From the NCBI RefSeq assembly GCF_900240945.1, contig NZ_OESG01000013.1, forward strand, positions 806,001-870,000: 64,000 bases of DNA, given 5' to 3'. Below, piece after piece: positions 45,748-54,159 of this stretch. The translations under genes and the position numbers were made by a program. The DNA is from Mycobacterium sp. 3519A (GTDB lineage Bacteria > Actinomycetota > Actinomycetes > Mycobacteriales > Mycobacteriaceae). Positions within the stretch are counted from its first letter, which is position 1; every line of letters starts with the position of its first letter. The notes beneath the pieces are model-generated. The model was given only the letters and a program-made list of their open reading frames with translations. It was not told where the DNA came from and did no database searches.

Positions 45748-47133
45748 CTAGAGGCGGCGGCCCGCTTCGCTGAGCACGCCGTGCAGGATGTCGTAGATGG
45801 CGTCGAATTCCTTCTGCCCGCTGATCAGCGGCGGCGCCAACTGCACGACTGGGTCGCCACGGTCGTCGGCACGGCAGTACAAGCCGGCCTCGAACAGCGC
45901 CGGGGTGAGGTAGCCACGCAGCAGGCGCTCGGACTCCTCGTCGTTGAACGTCTCCTTGGTGGTCTTATCCTTGACGAGTTCGATGCCGTAGAAGAAGCCC
46001 TCGCCGCGGACGTCACCGACGATCGGCAGGTCGTAGAGCTTCTCCAGTGTCGCGCGGAAGGCAGGCGCGGTTTCCTTGACGTGGTTGTTGAGGCCCTCGC
46101 GTTCGAAGATGTCGAGGTTGGCCAACGCGACCGCGCTCGACACCGGATGCCCGCCGAACGTGTAGCCGTGGGCGAACGTGGTCTTGCCGTCGTTGAACGG
46201 TTCGAACAGCCGGTCGGAAGCGATCATCGCGCCGATCGGCGAGTAGCCCGACGTCAAACCCTTTGCGCACGTGATGATGTCGGGCACGTAGCCGAAGTCG
46301 TCGCAGGCGAACATCGAGCCGATGCGGCCGTAGGCGCAGATCACCTCGTCGGAGACCAGCAGAACGTCGTACTCGTCGCAGATCTCGCGGACCCGCTCGA
46401 AGTATCCGGGCGGCGGCGGGAAGCAGCCACCGGCGTTCTGCACGGGTTCGAGGAACACCGCCGCGACGGTGTCGGGACCCTCGAACTCGATGGCCTCGGC
46501 GATGCGGTCGGCGCAGTACTGCCCAAATGCCTTGACGTCGTGGGCGTAGATCTCCGGTGCCCGGTAGAAGTTGGTGTTCGGCGCGCGGAACCCGCCGGGA
46601 GTCAACGGCTCGAACGGCGCCTTGAACACCGGCAGGCCGGTGATGGCCAACGCGCCCTGCGGCGTGCCGTGGTAGGCGATCGACCGCGAAACCACCTTGT
46701 GCTTACCGGGTTTGCCGGTCAGCTTGAAGTAGTTCTTGGCCAGTTTCCACGCCGACTCGACGGCCTCGCCGCCGCCGGTGGTGAAGAACACCCGGTTCAA
46801 ATCGCCTGGCGCATAGTTCGCCAGGCGTTCGGACAGTTCGATCGCACTCGGCGTGGCATAGGACCACAGCGGGAAGAACGACAGCGTCTCGGCCTGCTTG
46901 GCCGCGGCCTCGGCCAGCTCCTTGCGGCCGTGGCCCACCTGCACGACGAAAAGCCCTGAGAGGCCGTCGATATAGGCCTTGCCCTTGTCGTCGTAGATGT
47001 ATACGCCCTCGCCGCGGGTGATGATCGGCGGCGTGATGCCCTCGCCGTGCCGCGCGAAGTGACCCCACAGATGCCGGGCGGCTTTTGCTCCGAGGTCGGT
47101 TGAAACTTCTTGTGTGATATCGGTAGTTGTCAT
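45748..47133 (-). CDS. Class III PLP aminotransferase (omega-amino acid/diamine type, Rv3329-like)
   Basis: A 461-residue aminotransferase. It has GLSGLFVVQVGHGRKELAEAA, VFFTTGGGEAVESAWKLAKNYF, RSIAYHGTPQGALAITG, VFLEPVQNAGGCFPPPPGYF, LLVSDEVICAYGRIGSMFA and the PLP Lys in IITCAKGLTSGYSPIGAMI. It resembles putrescine:pyruvate or diaminobutyrate aminotransferases (SpuC-like), which act on diamines and omega-amino acids. Its partners are an Lrp regulator and a divergent aldehyde dehydrogenase, a set that would take an amine to an aldehyde to an acid. The start overlaps the regulator stop by 4 bases. Confidence 0.92.
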   Translation of the reverse strand: MTTTDITQEVSTDLGAKAARHLWGHFARHGEGITPPIITRGEGVYIYDDKGKAYIDGLSGLFVVQVGHGRKELAEAAAKQAETLSFFPLWSYATPSAIELSERLANYAPGDLNRVFFTTGGGEAVESAWKLAKNYFKLTGKPGKHKVVSRSIAYHGTPQGALAITGLPVFKAPFEPLTPGGFRAPNTNFYRAPEIYAHDVKAFGQYCADRIAEAIEFEGPDTVAAVFLEPVQNAGGCFPPPPGYFERVREICDEYDVLLVSDEVICAYGRIGSMFACDDFGYVPDIITCAKGLTSGYSPIGAMIASDRLFEPFNDGKTTFAHGYTFGGHPVSSAVALANLDIFEREGLNNHVKETAPAFRATLEKLYDLPIVGDVRGEGFFYGIELVKDKTTKETFNDEESERLLRGYLTPALFEAGLYCRADDRGDPVVQLAPPLISGQKEFDAIYDILHGVLSEAGRRL

Positions 47134-47651
47134 CTAGTACCCCAATTGTATTGCTGCTTAACAAGTCTCAAATAAACGAGCGTCTCTGTGGATATCACTC
47201 CCGGCAATGCGCGAATTTGGGTATTGAGTAAGTCGAGAAGATCGTCGTCGTCCTCGCAGACCACCTCGACGATGGCGTCGAACGAGCCCGCGGTCAGCAC
47301 GACGTAGTCGACCGATTCGATGGCCGCCAACTTCTCGGCCACCCGGGTGGTGTCCCCGGTGCATCGGATGCCGATCATCGCCTGGCGGGCGAAGCCCAAC
47401 TGCATCGGATCGGTGACGGCGACGATCTGCATGACGCCGGCGTCGACCATCCGCTGCACGCGCTGGCGCACCGCGGCCTCGGACAGCCCGACCGCCTTAC
47501 CGATGCCGGCATACGACCTGCGGCCGTCCTGCTGCAGTTTCTCGATGATCTGCTTCGACAATTCGTCGAGTTGGAACGCCGCGCCAGGTCGAGACTGGTT
47601 GACGCGGAACGAGACGGGGCCCATCGGTTGCGTAGCACCCGGATTAGCCAT
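47130..47651 (-). CDS. Lrp/AsnC family transcriptional regulator
   Basis: A 173-residue regulator with an N-terminal helix-turn-helix (LDELSKQIIEKLQQDGRRSYAGIGKAVGLSEAAVRQRVQRMVDAGV) and a C-terminal RAM ligand domain (ARQAMIGIRCTGDTTRVAEKLAAIESVDYVVLTAGSFDAIVEVVCED). An N-terminal extension (MANPGATQPMGPVSFRVNQSRPGAAF) precedes the first helix. It is first in the operon with the aminotransferase and diverges from the aldehyde dehydrogenase gene. A CCCTC/GAGGG dyad lies in the shared region. It probably responds to an amino acid or amine substrate of the module. Confidence 0.93.
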   Translation of the reverse strand: MANPGATQPMGPVSFRVNQSRPGAAFQLDELSKQIIEKLQQDGRRSYAGIGKAVGLSEAAVRQRVQRMVDAGVMQIVAVTDPMQLGFARQAMIGIRCTGDTTRVAEKLAAIESVDYVVLTAGSFDAIVEVVCEDDDDLLDLLNTQIRALPGVISTETLVYLRLVKQQYNWGTR

Positions 47652-47703
47652 GCCAGAGATTGTGCACGGAATCCGTCGTTACAAGCAACCATGACCATGA
47701 ATT

Positions 47704-47718
47704 CCCTCGTTTAGAGGG
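47704..47718. promoter_or_regulatory. CCCTC/GAGGG dyad in the divergent Lrp-ALDH promoter
   Basis: CCCTC-GTTTA-GAGGG is a perfect 15-base dyad in the 123-bp gap between the Lrp start (47651) and the aldehyde dehydrogenase start (47775). It is a plausible Lrp site. Nearer the rightward gene a TAGCGT box (47762-47767) stands 7 bases before the ATG, indicating a leaderless message. Confidence 0.5.
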
Positions 47719-47774
47719 CCCTGCGCGGAAGGAATGCGTAGCCGAGCGGTTGCGCGTCGGCTAGCGTTTGAGCC

Positions 47775-49280
47775 ATGACTCTGCTTCCTTCCAAAACCGT
47801 AGCTACCAGCGTGGCAGGCAGCTGGATCGATGGCGCCCCGGTGGTCACCGGCGGCAGCCTGCATCAGGTGATCAACCCCGCCACCGGGGAGGCGACGGCC
47901 GAATACGCGCTGGCCGCCCCCGCCGATGTGGACCGTTCCGTGGCGTCCGCGCGCGCCGCCCTGTCCGAGTGGGCGACGGCGACGCCGGCGGACCGGTCGG
48001 CCGTGTTGGCCAAGCTCGCCAAGCTCGCCGACGATCACGCCGACGACCTGGTGGCCGAGGAGGTGAGCCAAACCGGCAAGCCGGTCCGGCTGGCCACCGA
48101 GTTCGACGTGCCGGGCAGCGTCGACAACATCGACTTCTTCGCGGGCGCGGCCCGCCATCTGGAAGGCAAGGCCACCGCGGAATACTCCGGCGATCACACG
48201 TCGAGCATCAGGCGTGAGGCCGTCGGCGTGGTCGGCACCATCACGCCGTGGAACTACCCGCTGCAGATGGCGGTGTGGAAAGTGTTGCCCGCCTTGGCCG
48301 CAGGCTGCACCGTGGTGATCAAACCCTGTGAGCTCACGCCGCTGACCACCCTGACGCTGGCACGGTTGGCCAGCGAGGCCGGGTTGCCCGACGGCGTGTT
48401 CAACGTCGTCACCGGCGCCGGTTCCGACGTCGGCACGGCGCTGGCCGGACACCGCGACGTCGACGTGGTGACGTTCACCGGGTCGACGGCGGTGGGCCGC
48501 AAGGTGATGGCCGCCGCGGCCGTGCACGGCCACCGCGTGCAACTGGAACTGGGCGGCAAGGCGCCGTTCGTGGTGTTCGACGATGCGGATCTGGACGCCG
48601 CGGTGCAGGGCGCGGTGGCCGGATCGCTGATCAACACCGGGCAGGACTGCACCGCCGCCACCCGCGCGATCGTGGCCCGCGAACTCTACGACGACTTCGT
48701 CGCCGGGGTGGCTGAGGTGATGGGCAAGGTCGCCGTCGGCGATCCGCATGACGCCGACACCGACCTCGGCCCGCTGATCAGCGAGGCGCACCGCGACAAG
48801 GTCGCGGGCATGGTGGCCCGCGCACCCGGCGAGGGAGGCCGGATCGTCGCAGGCGGCGCCGCACCCGACCGGCCGGGTTCGTTCTACATGCCGACGCTGA
48901 TCGCCGATGTCTCCGAGCAGTCGGAGGTCTACCGCGACGAGATCTTCGGTCCGGTGCTGACCGTGCGGTCGTTCACCGATGACGACGACGCGATCCGGCA
49001 GGCCAACGACACCGACTACGGCCTGGCGGCGTCGGCCTGGACGCGCGACGTGTACCGCGCGCAGCGCGCGTCGCGCGACATCAAGGCCGGTTGCGTGTGG
49101 ATCAACGACCACATCCCGATCATCAGCGAGATGCCGCACGGCGGCCTCGGCGCCTCGGGCTTCGGCAAGGACATGAGCGACTACTCGCTCGAGGAGTACC
49201 TGACCATCAAGCACGTGATGAGCGATATCACCGGTGTCGCCGACAAGGATTGGCACCGAACGATTTTCACCAAGCGCTGA
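47775..49280 (+). CDS. Aldehyde dehydrogenase, probable gamma-aminobutyraldehyde type
   Basis: A 501-residue NAD(P)-dependent aldehyde dehydrogenase. Motifs are GTITPWNYPLQMAVWKVLPALAAGCTVVIKPCELTPL, FTGSTAVGRKVM, the general-base Glu in QLELGGKAPFVVF and the catalytic Cys in INTGQDCTAATR. The C-terminal MPHGGLGASGFGKDMSDYSLEEYLTIKHVM resembles gamma-aminobutyraldehyde and betaine-aldehyde dehydrogenases (PatD/YdcW group). With the aminotransferase, this would convert putrescine through 4-aminobutanal to GABA; the substrate assignment is inference. It is divergent from the Lrp gene. Confidence 0.92.
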   Translation: MTLLPSKTVATSVAGSWIDGAPVVTGGSLHQVINPATGEATAEYALAAPADVDRSVASARAALSEWATATPADRSAVLAKLAKLADDHADDLVAEEVSQTGKPVRLATEFDVPGSVDNIDFFAGAARHLEGKATAEYSGDHTSSIRREAVGVVGTITPWNYPLQMAVWKVLPALAAGCTVVIKPCELTPLTTLTLARLASEAGLPDGVFNVVTGAGSDVGTALAGHRDVDVVTFTGSTAVGRKVMAAAAVHGHRVQLELGGKAPFVVFDDADLDAAVQGAVAGSLINTGQDCTAATRAIVARELYDDFVAGVAEVMGKVAVGDPHDADTDLGPLISEAHRDKVAGMVARAPGEGGRIVAGGAAPDRPGSFYMPTLIADVSEQSEVYRDEIFGPVLTVRSFTDDDDAIRQANDTDYGLAASAWTRDVYRAQRASRDIKAGCVWINDHIPIISEMPHGGLGASGFGKDMSDYSLEEYLTIKHVMSDITGVADKDWHRTIFTKR

Positions 49281-49324
49281 GGCCGTCGTCCGGCCACAGA
49301 TCGACTCGGTGACACAATCGAGCC

Positions 49325-49993
49325 GTGAAGTACGGGCAGGGTTGGCAGCCGCCTCCCGTCGACTGGGCGTCGACGAGGGGCCGCATCCTGCTTGCGGCCT
49401 CCGGGTTGTTCGCCCGCCGTGGTTACTTCGGCACCTCCACCCGTGACATCGCCGACGCGGTGCAGATCAGGCAACCGTCGCTGTTCCATCACTTCGAGGC
49501 CAAGCACGAAATCTTCCGCACGCTAGTTGAATTGGACCTCGGCCCATCGATCGACCGGGTCCGCAGCCGCATTGCCGAGGATTCGACGTGGGCGGAGAAG
49601 CTTCACTTGACGATCGCGTGCGACGTGCACGAGGCGCTGGTGCAGCCGTTCGACGCCCGCGGCCTGTATCAGGACGCCGTGCTCGGCCTCGACGAATTCG
49701 CCGACGAGCGCACAGGTATCGCGCTGTTTCACGAGTTGGTCGAGCGACTGATCACCGGCGGCCGGGAGGCCGGTGAGTTCGTGGTGTTCGAGCCGAGCTT
49801 CGTGCAGCGTGCGGTGAACGGTGTGCTGTTCGAAACGGTTCGGGAGCAGGGCGGCCCCGGCGGTCGCATCAGGGCGCACCGGCCGATGCAGGCCGCCGAC
49901 TTCGTGGTGCGGGCGCTGCTCGTCGACGGGACGAGGCTCGACCAGATCCGCGGTGTCACGCAGCAGCGTCTCGGTGAACTCGCGACCCGTTAA
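49325..49993 (+). CDS. TetR family transcriptional regulator
   Basis: A 222-residue regulator starting with GTG 49325 (MKYGQGWQPPPVDWASTRGRILLAASGLF). The helix-turn-helix is TSTRDIADAVQIRQPSLFHHFEAKHEIFRTL at about residues 38-68. It is followed after 134 bases by an amino acid ABC transporter operon whose leader carries two matching dyads (50034-50067), so it is the probable local repressor. It lies 44 bases downstream of the aldehyde dehydrogenase gene and may be co-transcribed with it. A CACAAT box stands 6 bases before the GTG. Confidence 0.9.
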   Translation: MKYGQGWQPPPVDWASTRGRILLAASGLFARRGYFGTSTRDIADAVQIRQPSLFHHFEAKHEIFRTLVELDLGPSIDRVRSRIAEDSTWAEKLHLTIACDVHEALVQPFDARGLYQDAVLGLDEFADERTGIALFHELVERLITGGREAGEFVVFEPSFVQRAVNGVLFETVREQGGPGGRIRAHRPMQAADFVVRALLVDGTRLDQIRGVTQQRLGELATR

Positions 49994-50033
49994 TTCTGTG
50001 CAACAAAGCGGACCGAACCTGGCAACGGGCTGG

Positions 50034-50067
50034 CCTATCAGCCGATAGGAGCCTATCGTTTGATAGG
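50034..50067. promoter_or_regulatory. Two adjacent CCTATC-N4-GATAGG operators
   Basis: CCTATC-AGCC-GATAGG (50034-50049) and CCTATC-GTTT-GATAGG (50052-50067) are two copies of one 16-bp dyad, 18 bp centre to centre. They are enclosed in an 11-bp inverted repeat whose outer arms are CTGGCCTATCA and TGATAGGCCAG. The pair lies between the TetR gene and the ABC operon (ATG-equivalent GTG at 50128). TetR dimers bound to both would repress the transporter. Confidence 0.8.
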
Positions 50068-50127
50068 CCAGCGTGTGGCGAGCGTCACTCTGACGCCTCG
50101 CCGAACCGCCCCAGTCCAGGAGGAACC

Positions 50128-50979
50128 GTGAAGAAGTCCGCCCTTGCCGGTGTCATCCTCGGCGCCGTCGCCCTCGCTCTGACCAGTTGTTCGTCGTCGT
50201 CCGAACAGGCGGCATCGACTCCCACCGGACCCGCCAAGGTCGCCCCGCCGGCGATCCTGCAGGCGGGCACGCTGAAGATCTGCACCGAGAACGACGGCAC
50301 GCCGCCGAGCGTCTACCACGACGAGACCGGCGCCCTGGTGGGTAGCGAGGTCGATCTGGGCAAGGCCATCGCGGGCAAGCTCGGGCTCACCCCGCAATTC
50401 GTCGAGTCCGCGTTCGCCGCCGTCATCCCGACCCTGCAAGCCAAGCAGTGCGACGTGATCATGGCGCAGCTGTACATCAAGCCCGAGCGCGAGAAAGTCG
50501 TCGACTTCGTGCCCTACATCTGGTCGGGCACCGGAATCGCAGTGTCGAAAGCACATCCGGCCGCGATCACCGGATTGGACGACAGCATGTGCGGCAAGAA
50601 GGTGATCGTCGCGGTCGCGACGACGGCCGAATCGCTATCGCAGGAGCAGTCCGACAAGTGCACGGCCGCAGGCAAACAAGGGGTCGACATCACCCGCAAC
50701 AGCCACGCCGACGTATCCATCCAACAAGTGCAGAACGGCCAGGTCGACGCCTACCTGGACACCGCCGAGTCGCTGGGGTACTACGCGACCAAGACCGGCG
50801 CACAGATCCAGATGGCGGGCCAGCCCTTCGGCACCATCAAGATCGGCGCGGCCACGCTGAAGGGAAACACCGAGCTGCACAACGCAATTCAGGACGCGCT
50901 CAACCAACTGGAATCCGACGGCACGTACAACAAAATCCTGGGGCAGTGGGGGCAGACCGACCTGAGCATCAACAGGTGA
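50128..50979 (+). CDS. ABC transporter substrate-binding lipoprotein (polar amino acid family)
   Basis: A 283-residue family 3 solute-binding protein. The signal peptide with lipobox is AGVILGAVALALTSC, so the mature protein starts at a lipidated Cys (about residue 21). The body has LKICTENDGTPPSVYHDETGALVGSEVDLGKAIAGKLGLTPQFVES, then CDVIMAQLYIKPEREKVVDFVPYIWSG and GQVDAYLDTAESLGYYA. The ligand may be an amino acid, an opine or a gamma-glutamyl compound. Start GTG with CAGGAGGA ribosome site. Genes for the permease and ATPase follow. Confidence 0.93.
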   Translation: MKKSALAGVILGAVALALTSCSSSSEQAASTPTGPAKVAPPAILQAGTLKICTENDGTPPSVYHDETGALVGSEVDLGKAIAGKLGLTPQFVESAFAAVIPTLQAKQCDVIMAQLYIKPEREKVVDFVPYIWSGTGIAVSKAHPAAITGLDDSMCGKKVIVAVATTAESLSQEQSDKCTAAGKQGVDITRNSHADVSIQQVQNGQVDAYLDTAESLGYYATKTGAQIQMAGQPFGTIKIGAATLKGNTELHNAIQDALNQLESDGTYNKILGQWGQTDLSINR

Positions 50980-50993
50980 TCGGCGGGTCGTAG

Positions 50994-51785
50994 ATGCACT
51001 TCGATTGGCCGTTCTTCTGGAAGAGCCTGGTGACGCCCAGTGCGCCATTCCTCAACGGGCTGCTGCTCACCATCGTGATCTCGGTGGTGGCAATGCTTTT
51101 GGCCACCGCCCTCGGACTGATCATCGCCCTGATGCGACGGTCGCGCTACGCGGTTCTGCGCTGGTGCGCCAGCGTGTACATCTGGGTCATCCGCGGCACG
51201 CCGCTGCTGGTCCAGTTGGTGCTGATCTACACCGGGCTGGCCGCCGTCGGCCTCTACCAGTTCCACGATGTCTCGCTGGTCGGCTTCTCCGTCAAGGCAG
51301 CGGTGCAGGCCGCGATCCTCGGGCTGATGATCAACGAAAGCGCCTACATCGCCGAAATCATCCGTGCCGGACTGGATTCCGTGCCGAAGGGACAGTTCGA
51401 GGCGGCGGCGTCGCTGGGGATGAAGCCCGGGAAGGTGATGCGGTGGATCATCGTGCCGCAGTCCCTTCGGGTGATGGTGCCGCCGCTGGGCAACTCGTTC
51501 AACGGCATGATGAAGACCACGTCGGTGTTGTCCGTGATCGGCGTCAGCGAGATGTTCCTGGTCACGCAGTCGATCAGTTCGTACACCTTCCACACGTTCG
51601 AGATCTTCATCGTCGCAGCGATCTACTACCTTGCGCTCACCACGATCTGGACCTTCATCCAGGCTGACATCGAGAACCGGTTGGCCCGCCAGTTGGGCAT
51701 CGAGCAGCGGGTCAGGATCACACAACGGCTTCTCGGCGCCCGCCGCGCGGCAGCCTCGACCCCGGTCCTGCAGGTGCACGGATGA
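50994..51785 (+). CDS. Polar amino acid ABC transporter permease
   Basis: A 263-residue HisM/GlnP-type permease. Membrane helices include [28 protein letters not shown] and [25 protein letters not shown]. The EAA loop is [30 protein letters not shown], which contacts the ATPase. Only one permease gene is present, so it probably works as a homodimer. The start is ATG 50994, 14 bases after the binding-protein stop. The ATPase gene overlaps its end by 4 bases. Confidence 0.94.
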   Translation: MHFDWPFFWKSLVTPSAPFLNGLLLTIVISVVAMLLATALGLIIALMRRSRYAVLRWCASVYIWVIRGTPLLVQLVLIYTGLAAVGLYQFHDVSLVGFSVKAAVQAAILGLMINESAYIAEIIRAGLDSVPKGQFEAAASLGMKPGKVMRWIIVPQSLRVMVPPLGNSFNGMMKTTSVLSVIGVSEMFLVTQSISSYTFHTFEIFIVAAIYYLALTTIWTFIQADIENRLARQLGIEQRVRITQRLLGARRAAASTPVLQVHG

Positions 51786-52546
51786 GCGCGACGGCCCCCA
51801 TCGTGTCGATCCGGCAGGCGTCGTGCACCCTGGGCGGACGCAAGGTGCTCGACGACGTCTCACTCGACGTGATGCGCGGACAGGTTGTCGTCCTGATCGG
51901 ACCGTCGGGTGCGGGCAAGACGACGCTGCTGCGGTCAGTGAACCACCTGGAAACCGTTGACAGCGGCGAGATCCTGGTCGACGGCGTGCCGATCGGGCAC
52001 CGCGACAGCACCAGCAAGAAGAAGGTCAGCACCAGTGAGCTCGCCCGGCGCCGTCGCGAAATCGGCTTCGTGTTCCAGCATTTCAACTTGTTTCCGCACA
52101 TGACGGCCGTCGAGAACGTCTGGAACGGCCCCGTCCGAGTGCTCGGGACGCCGAAGGACAAGGCGCGTCAGGACGCATTGGACCTGCTGGAGCGGGTCGG
52201 CCTCGCGGACAAGGCCGAGTCGAGACCCAGCCAGCTCTCGGGTGGTCAACAACAACGCGTCGCGATCGCGCGGGCATTGGCGATGCGGCCCAAGGTGATG
52301 CTGTTCGACGAACCGACCAGTGCGCTCGACGTCGAGATGGTCGGCGAGGTGCTCGCGGTGATGCGGGAACTGGCCCAGGAGAACATGACGATGATCGTCG
52401 TGACCCACGAGATGCGGTTCGCCCGCGAGGTGGCCGATCGCATCGTCGTGATGGACGCGGGCCGCATCATCGAGGACGCCCCGCCCGCGCAACTGTTCGG
52501 CCACCCCGAGCACGAGCGCACCAAGGCGTTCCTGTCCACCATCTAG
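51782..52546 (+). CDS. Polar amino acid ABC transporter ATP-binding protein
   Basis: A 254-residue GlnQ-type ATPase. Walker A is [15 protein letters not shown], the Q-loop region is [20 protein letters not shown], the signature is [18 protein letters not shown], Walker B is [12 protein letters not shown] and the H-loop is [14 protein letters not shown]. The ATG overlaps the permease TGA in ATGA. It is followed 17 bases later by a gamma-glutamyltransferase gene, which may belong to the same transcript. Confidence 0.96.
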   Translation: MSATAPIVSIRQASCTLGGRKVLDDVSLDVMRGQVVVLIGPSGAGKTTLLRSVNHLETVDSGEILVDGVPIGHRDSTSKKKVSTSELARRRREIGFVFQHFNLFPHMTAVENVWNGPVRVLGTPKDKARQDALDLLERVGLADKAESRPSQLSGGQQQRVAIARALAMRPKVMLFDEPTSALDVEMVGEVLAVMRELAQENMTMIVVTHEMRFAREVADRIVVMDAGRIIEDAPPAQLFGHPEHERTKAFLSTI

Positions 52547-52563
52547 TGAGGAGTCCATCCAAC

Positions 52564-54150
52564 GTGTCCAGTCCGTCGACGTCGTTCACCGGTGCGCTCG
52601 CCAGCCCCCACGCGTTGGCGACCGAGGCTGGCATGCGGACATACCGCGACGGCGGCAACGCGATCGATGCGGCCATCGCCGCGGCCGCCGTGCTCACGGT
52701 CGTGTACCCACACAACGTCGCGCTCGGCGGTGACCTGATCGCGCTGGTGCGTACTCCGGATGGGGCAATCGAGTGTGTGAACGCATCGGGTTGGGCGGGC
52801 GCCGCGACCGATGCCGCCGGTCTGCGGGCACGGCACGGCGACTGGTTACCGGCCCGCGGCGCCGACGCGGTGACGGTGCCCGGCGGCATCCGCGGTTGGG
52901 AGGCGTTGCGCCGCTTCGGTGCCCGGCTGTCGTGGGAGCACACCCTGCGCGCGGCGGAGGAGACGGCGAAGACAGGTGTCGCGGTGGCGCCGTCGCTGGC
53001 CGCCCACATCGCCGATGCCGAGAATGCCGACCTGCATGGCAGCGAGGATTTCGACAGGGTCTTCCGGCCAGGTGGTCGCAACCTACACGCCGGTGACGTC
53101 CTTGTGCAGCATGCGCTGGCCGACTCGTTTGCAGAACTGCGCGACGTCGGTCCGGACACGTTCTACGAGGGCGCACTCGCCGAGCAGTCGGTCAGGTATC
53201 TGCGGTCCCACGGATCCGTGCTGACGGTCGACGATTTCGCAGAATTCCAACCGGAGACGGCGCCGCCGATCACGGCGGATTTCGGCGGCGTGACGGTGGT
53301 GACGAGCCCGCCGAACACGCACGGTTTCCTGTTGCTTCGCGCGCTGCGGGCGGTGGAGGAACTCGGCATCGCCGATCCACTCGGCGACGGGCTGGGGGCG
53401 TTGATGCGAATCTTCCACCGGGGCAACGCGTTACGTGCAACGGAGTTGGCAGATCCGCGGCACGTCTTCGTCGACGTCGACGCGCTGGTGAACAAGGGCC
53501 TCGACGAGTCCGCGGAGATCGGTGCGGCACAGACCTGCCCGCCGTTGGTGCCGCACGGCGACACTGTCGGTGTGGCGGCGGCCGACGCCGACGGCTACGC
53601 GGTGTCGTTGATCCAGAGCGTGTACCACGCTTTCGGGTCGGGCCTGGTCGACCCCGCCACCGGGATCCTGTTCCACAATCGGGGCACGAGTTTCTCGTTG
53701 GACGATACCTCGCCGAACGTGATCGCGCCGCGTAAACGGCCCGCCCACACCCTGATGCCGGTGATGACGACCGATCGGGGCAAGTTGCGTCACGTGCTCT
53801 CGACGATGGGTGGTCAGGGCCAACCGCAGATCCTCGCGCAGGTGTTGTTGCGTGCGCTCGCGGGGGAGGCCGCCGAGTCCGCGGTCAGCGCGCCCCGTGC
53901 CGTGGTCGGGCTGCAGGCCGACGGCGGCACAATGGATTCGGTGATCGCAGAAGCCGATCTGCATCCCGCGGGGGTGGCCGCCGTCGAGCGCGCAGGCCTG
54001 ACGCCGACGACCGTGGCCGCGCACACCGAGAACCTCGGCCAGACCAACGTCGTGTTCGTCGACGACACCGGTGCGATGACCGCGGCATCGGATCCCCGGT
54101 CGGACGGCGCCGCGGTCGTCACGCACTACCCGCGTTTCACCAAGCCATAG
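52564..54150 (+). CDS. Gamma-glutamyltransferase family Ntn-hydrolase
   Basis: A 528-residue protein of the gamma-glutamyltranspeptidase family, which is cleaved autocatalytically at a Thr. The candidate nucleophile is Thr334 in GDTVGVAAADADGYAVSLIQSVYHAFGSG. The family's usual TTHxSV around the Thr is replaced by DTVGVA, so the match is divergent. Other segments are RDGGNAIDAAIAAAAVLTVVYPHNVALGGD at the start and LSTMGGQGQPQILAQVLL near the end. There is no signal peptide, so it may act inside the cell. The GTG at 52564 is preceded by GAGGAG. Linkage to the amino acid importer suggests use of imported gamma-glutamyl substrates. Confidence 0.88.
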   Translation: MSSPSTSFTGALASPHALATEAGMRTYRDGGNAIDAAIAAAAVLTVVYPHNVALGGDLIALVRTPDGAIECVNASGWAGAATDAAGLRARHGDWLPARGADAVTVPGGIRGWEALRRFGARLSWEHTLRAAEETAKTGVAVAPSLAAHIADAENADLHGSEDFDRVFRPGGRNLHAGDVLVQHALADSFAELRDVGPDTFYEGALAEQSVRYLRSHGSVLTVDDFAEFQPETAPPITADFGGVTVVTSPPNTHGFLLLRALRAVEELGIADPLGDGLGALMRIFHRGNALRATELADPRHVFVDVDALVNKGLDESAEIGAAQTCPPLVPHGDTVGVAAADADGYAVSLIQSVYHAFGSGLVDPATGILFHNRGTSFSLDDTSPNVIAPRKRPAHTLMPVMTTDRGKLRHVLSTMGGQGQPQILAQVLLRALAGEAAESAVSAPRAVVGLQADGGTMDSVIAEADLHPAGVAAVERAGLTPTTVAAHTENLGQTNVVFVDDTGAMTAASDPRSDGAAVVTHYPRFTKP

Positions 54151-54159
54151 ACTCGGTGC

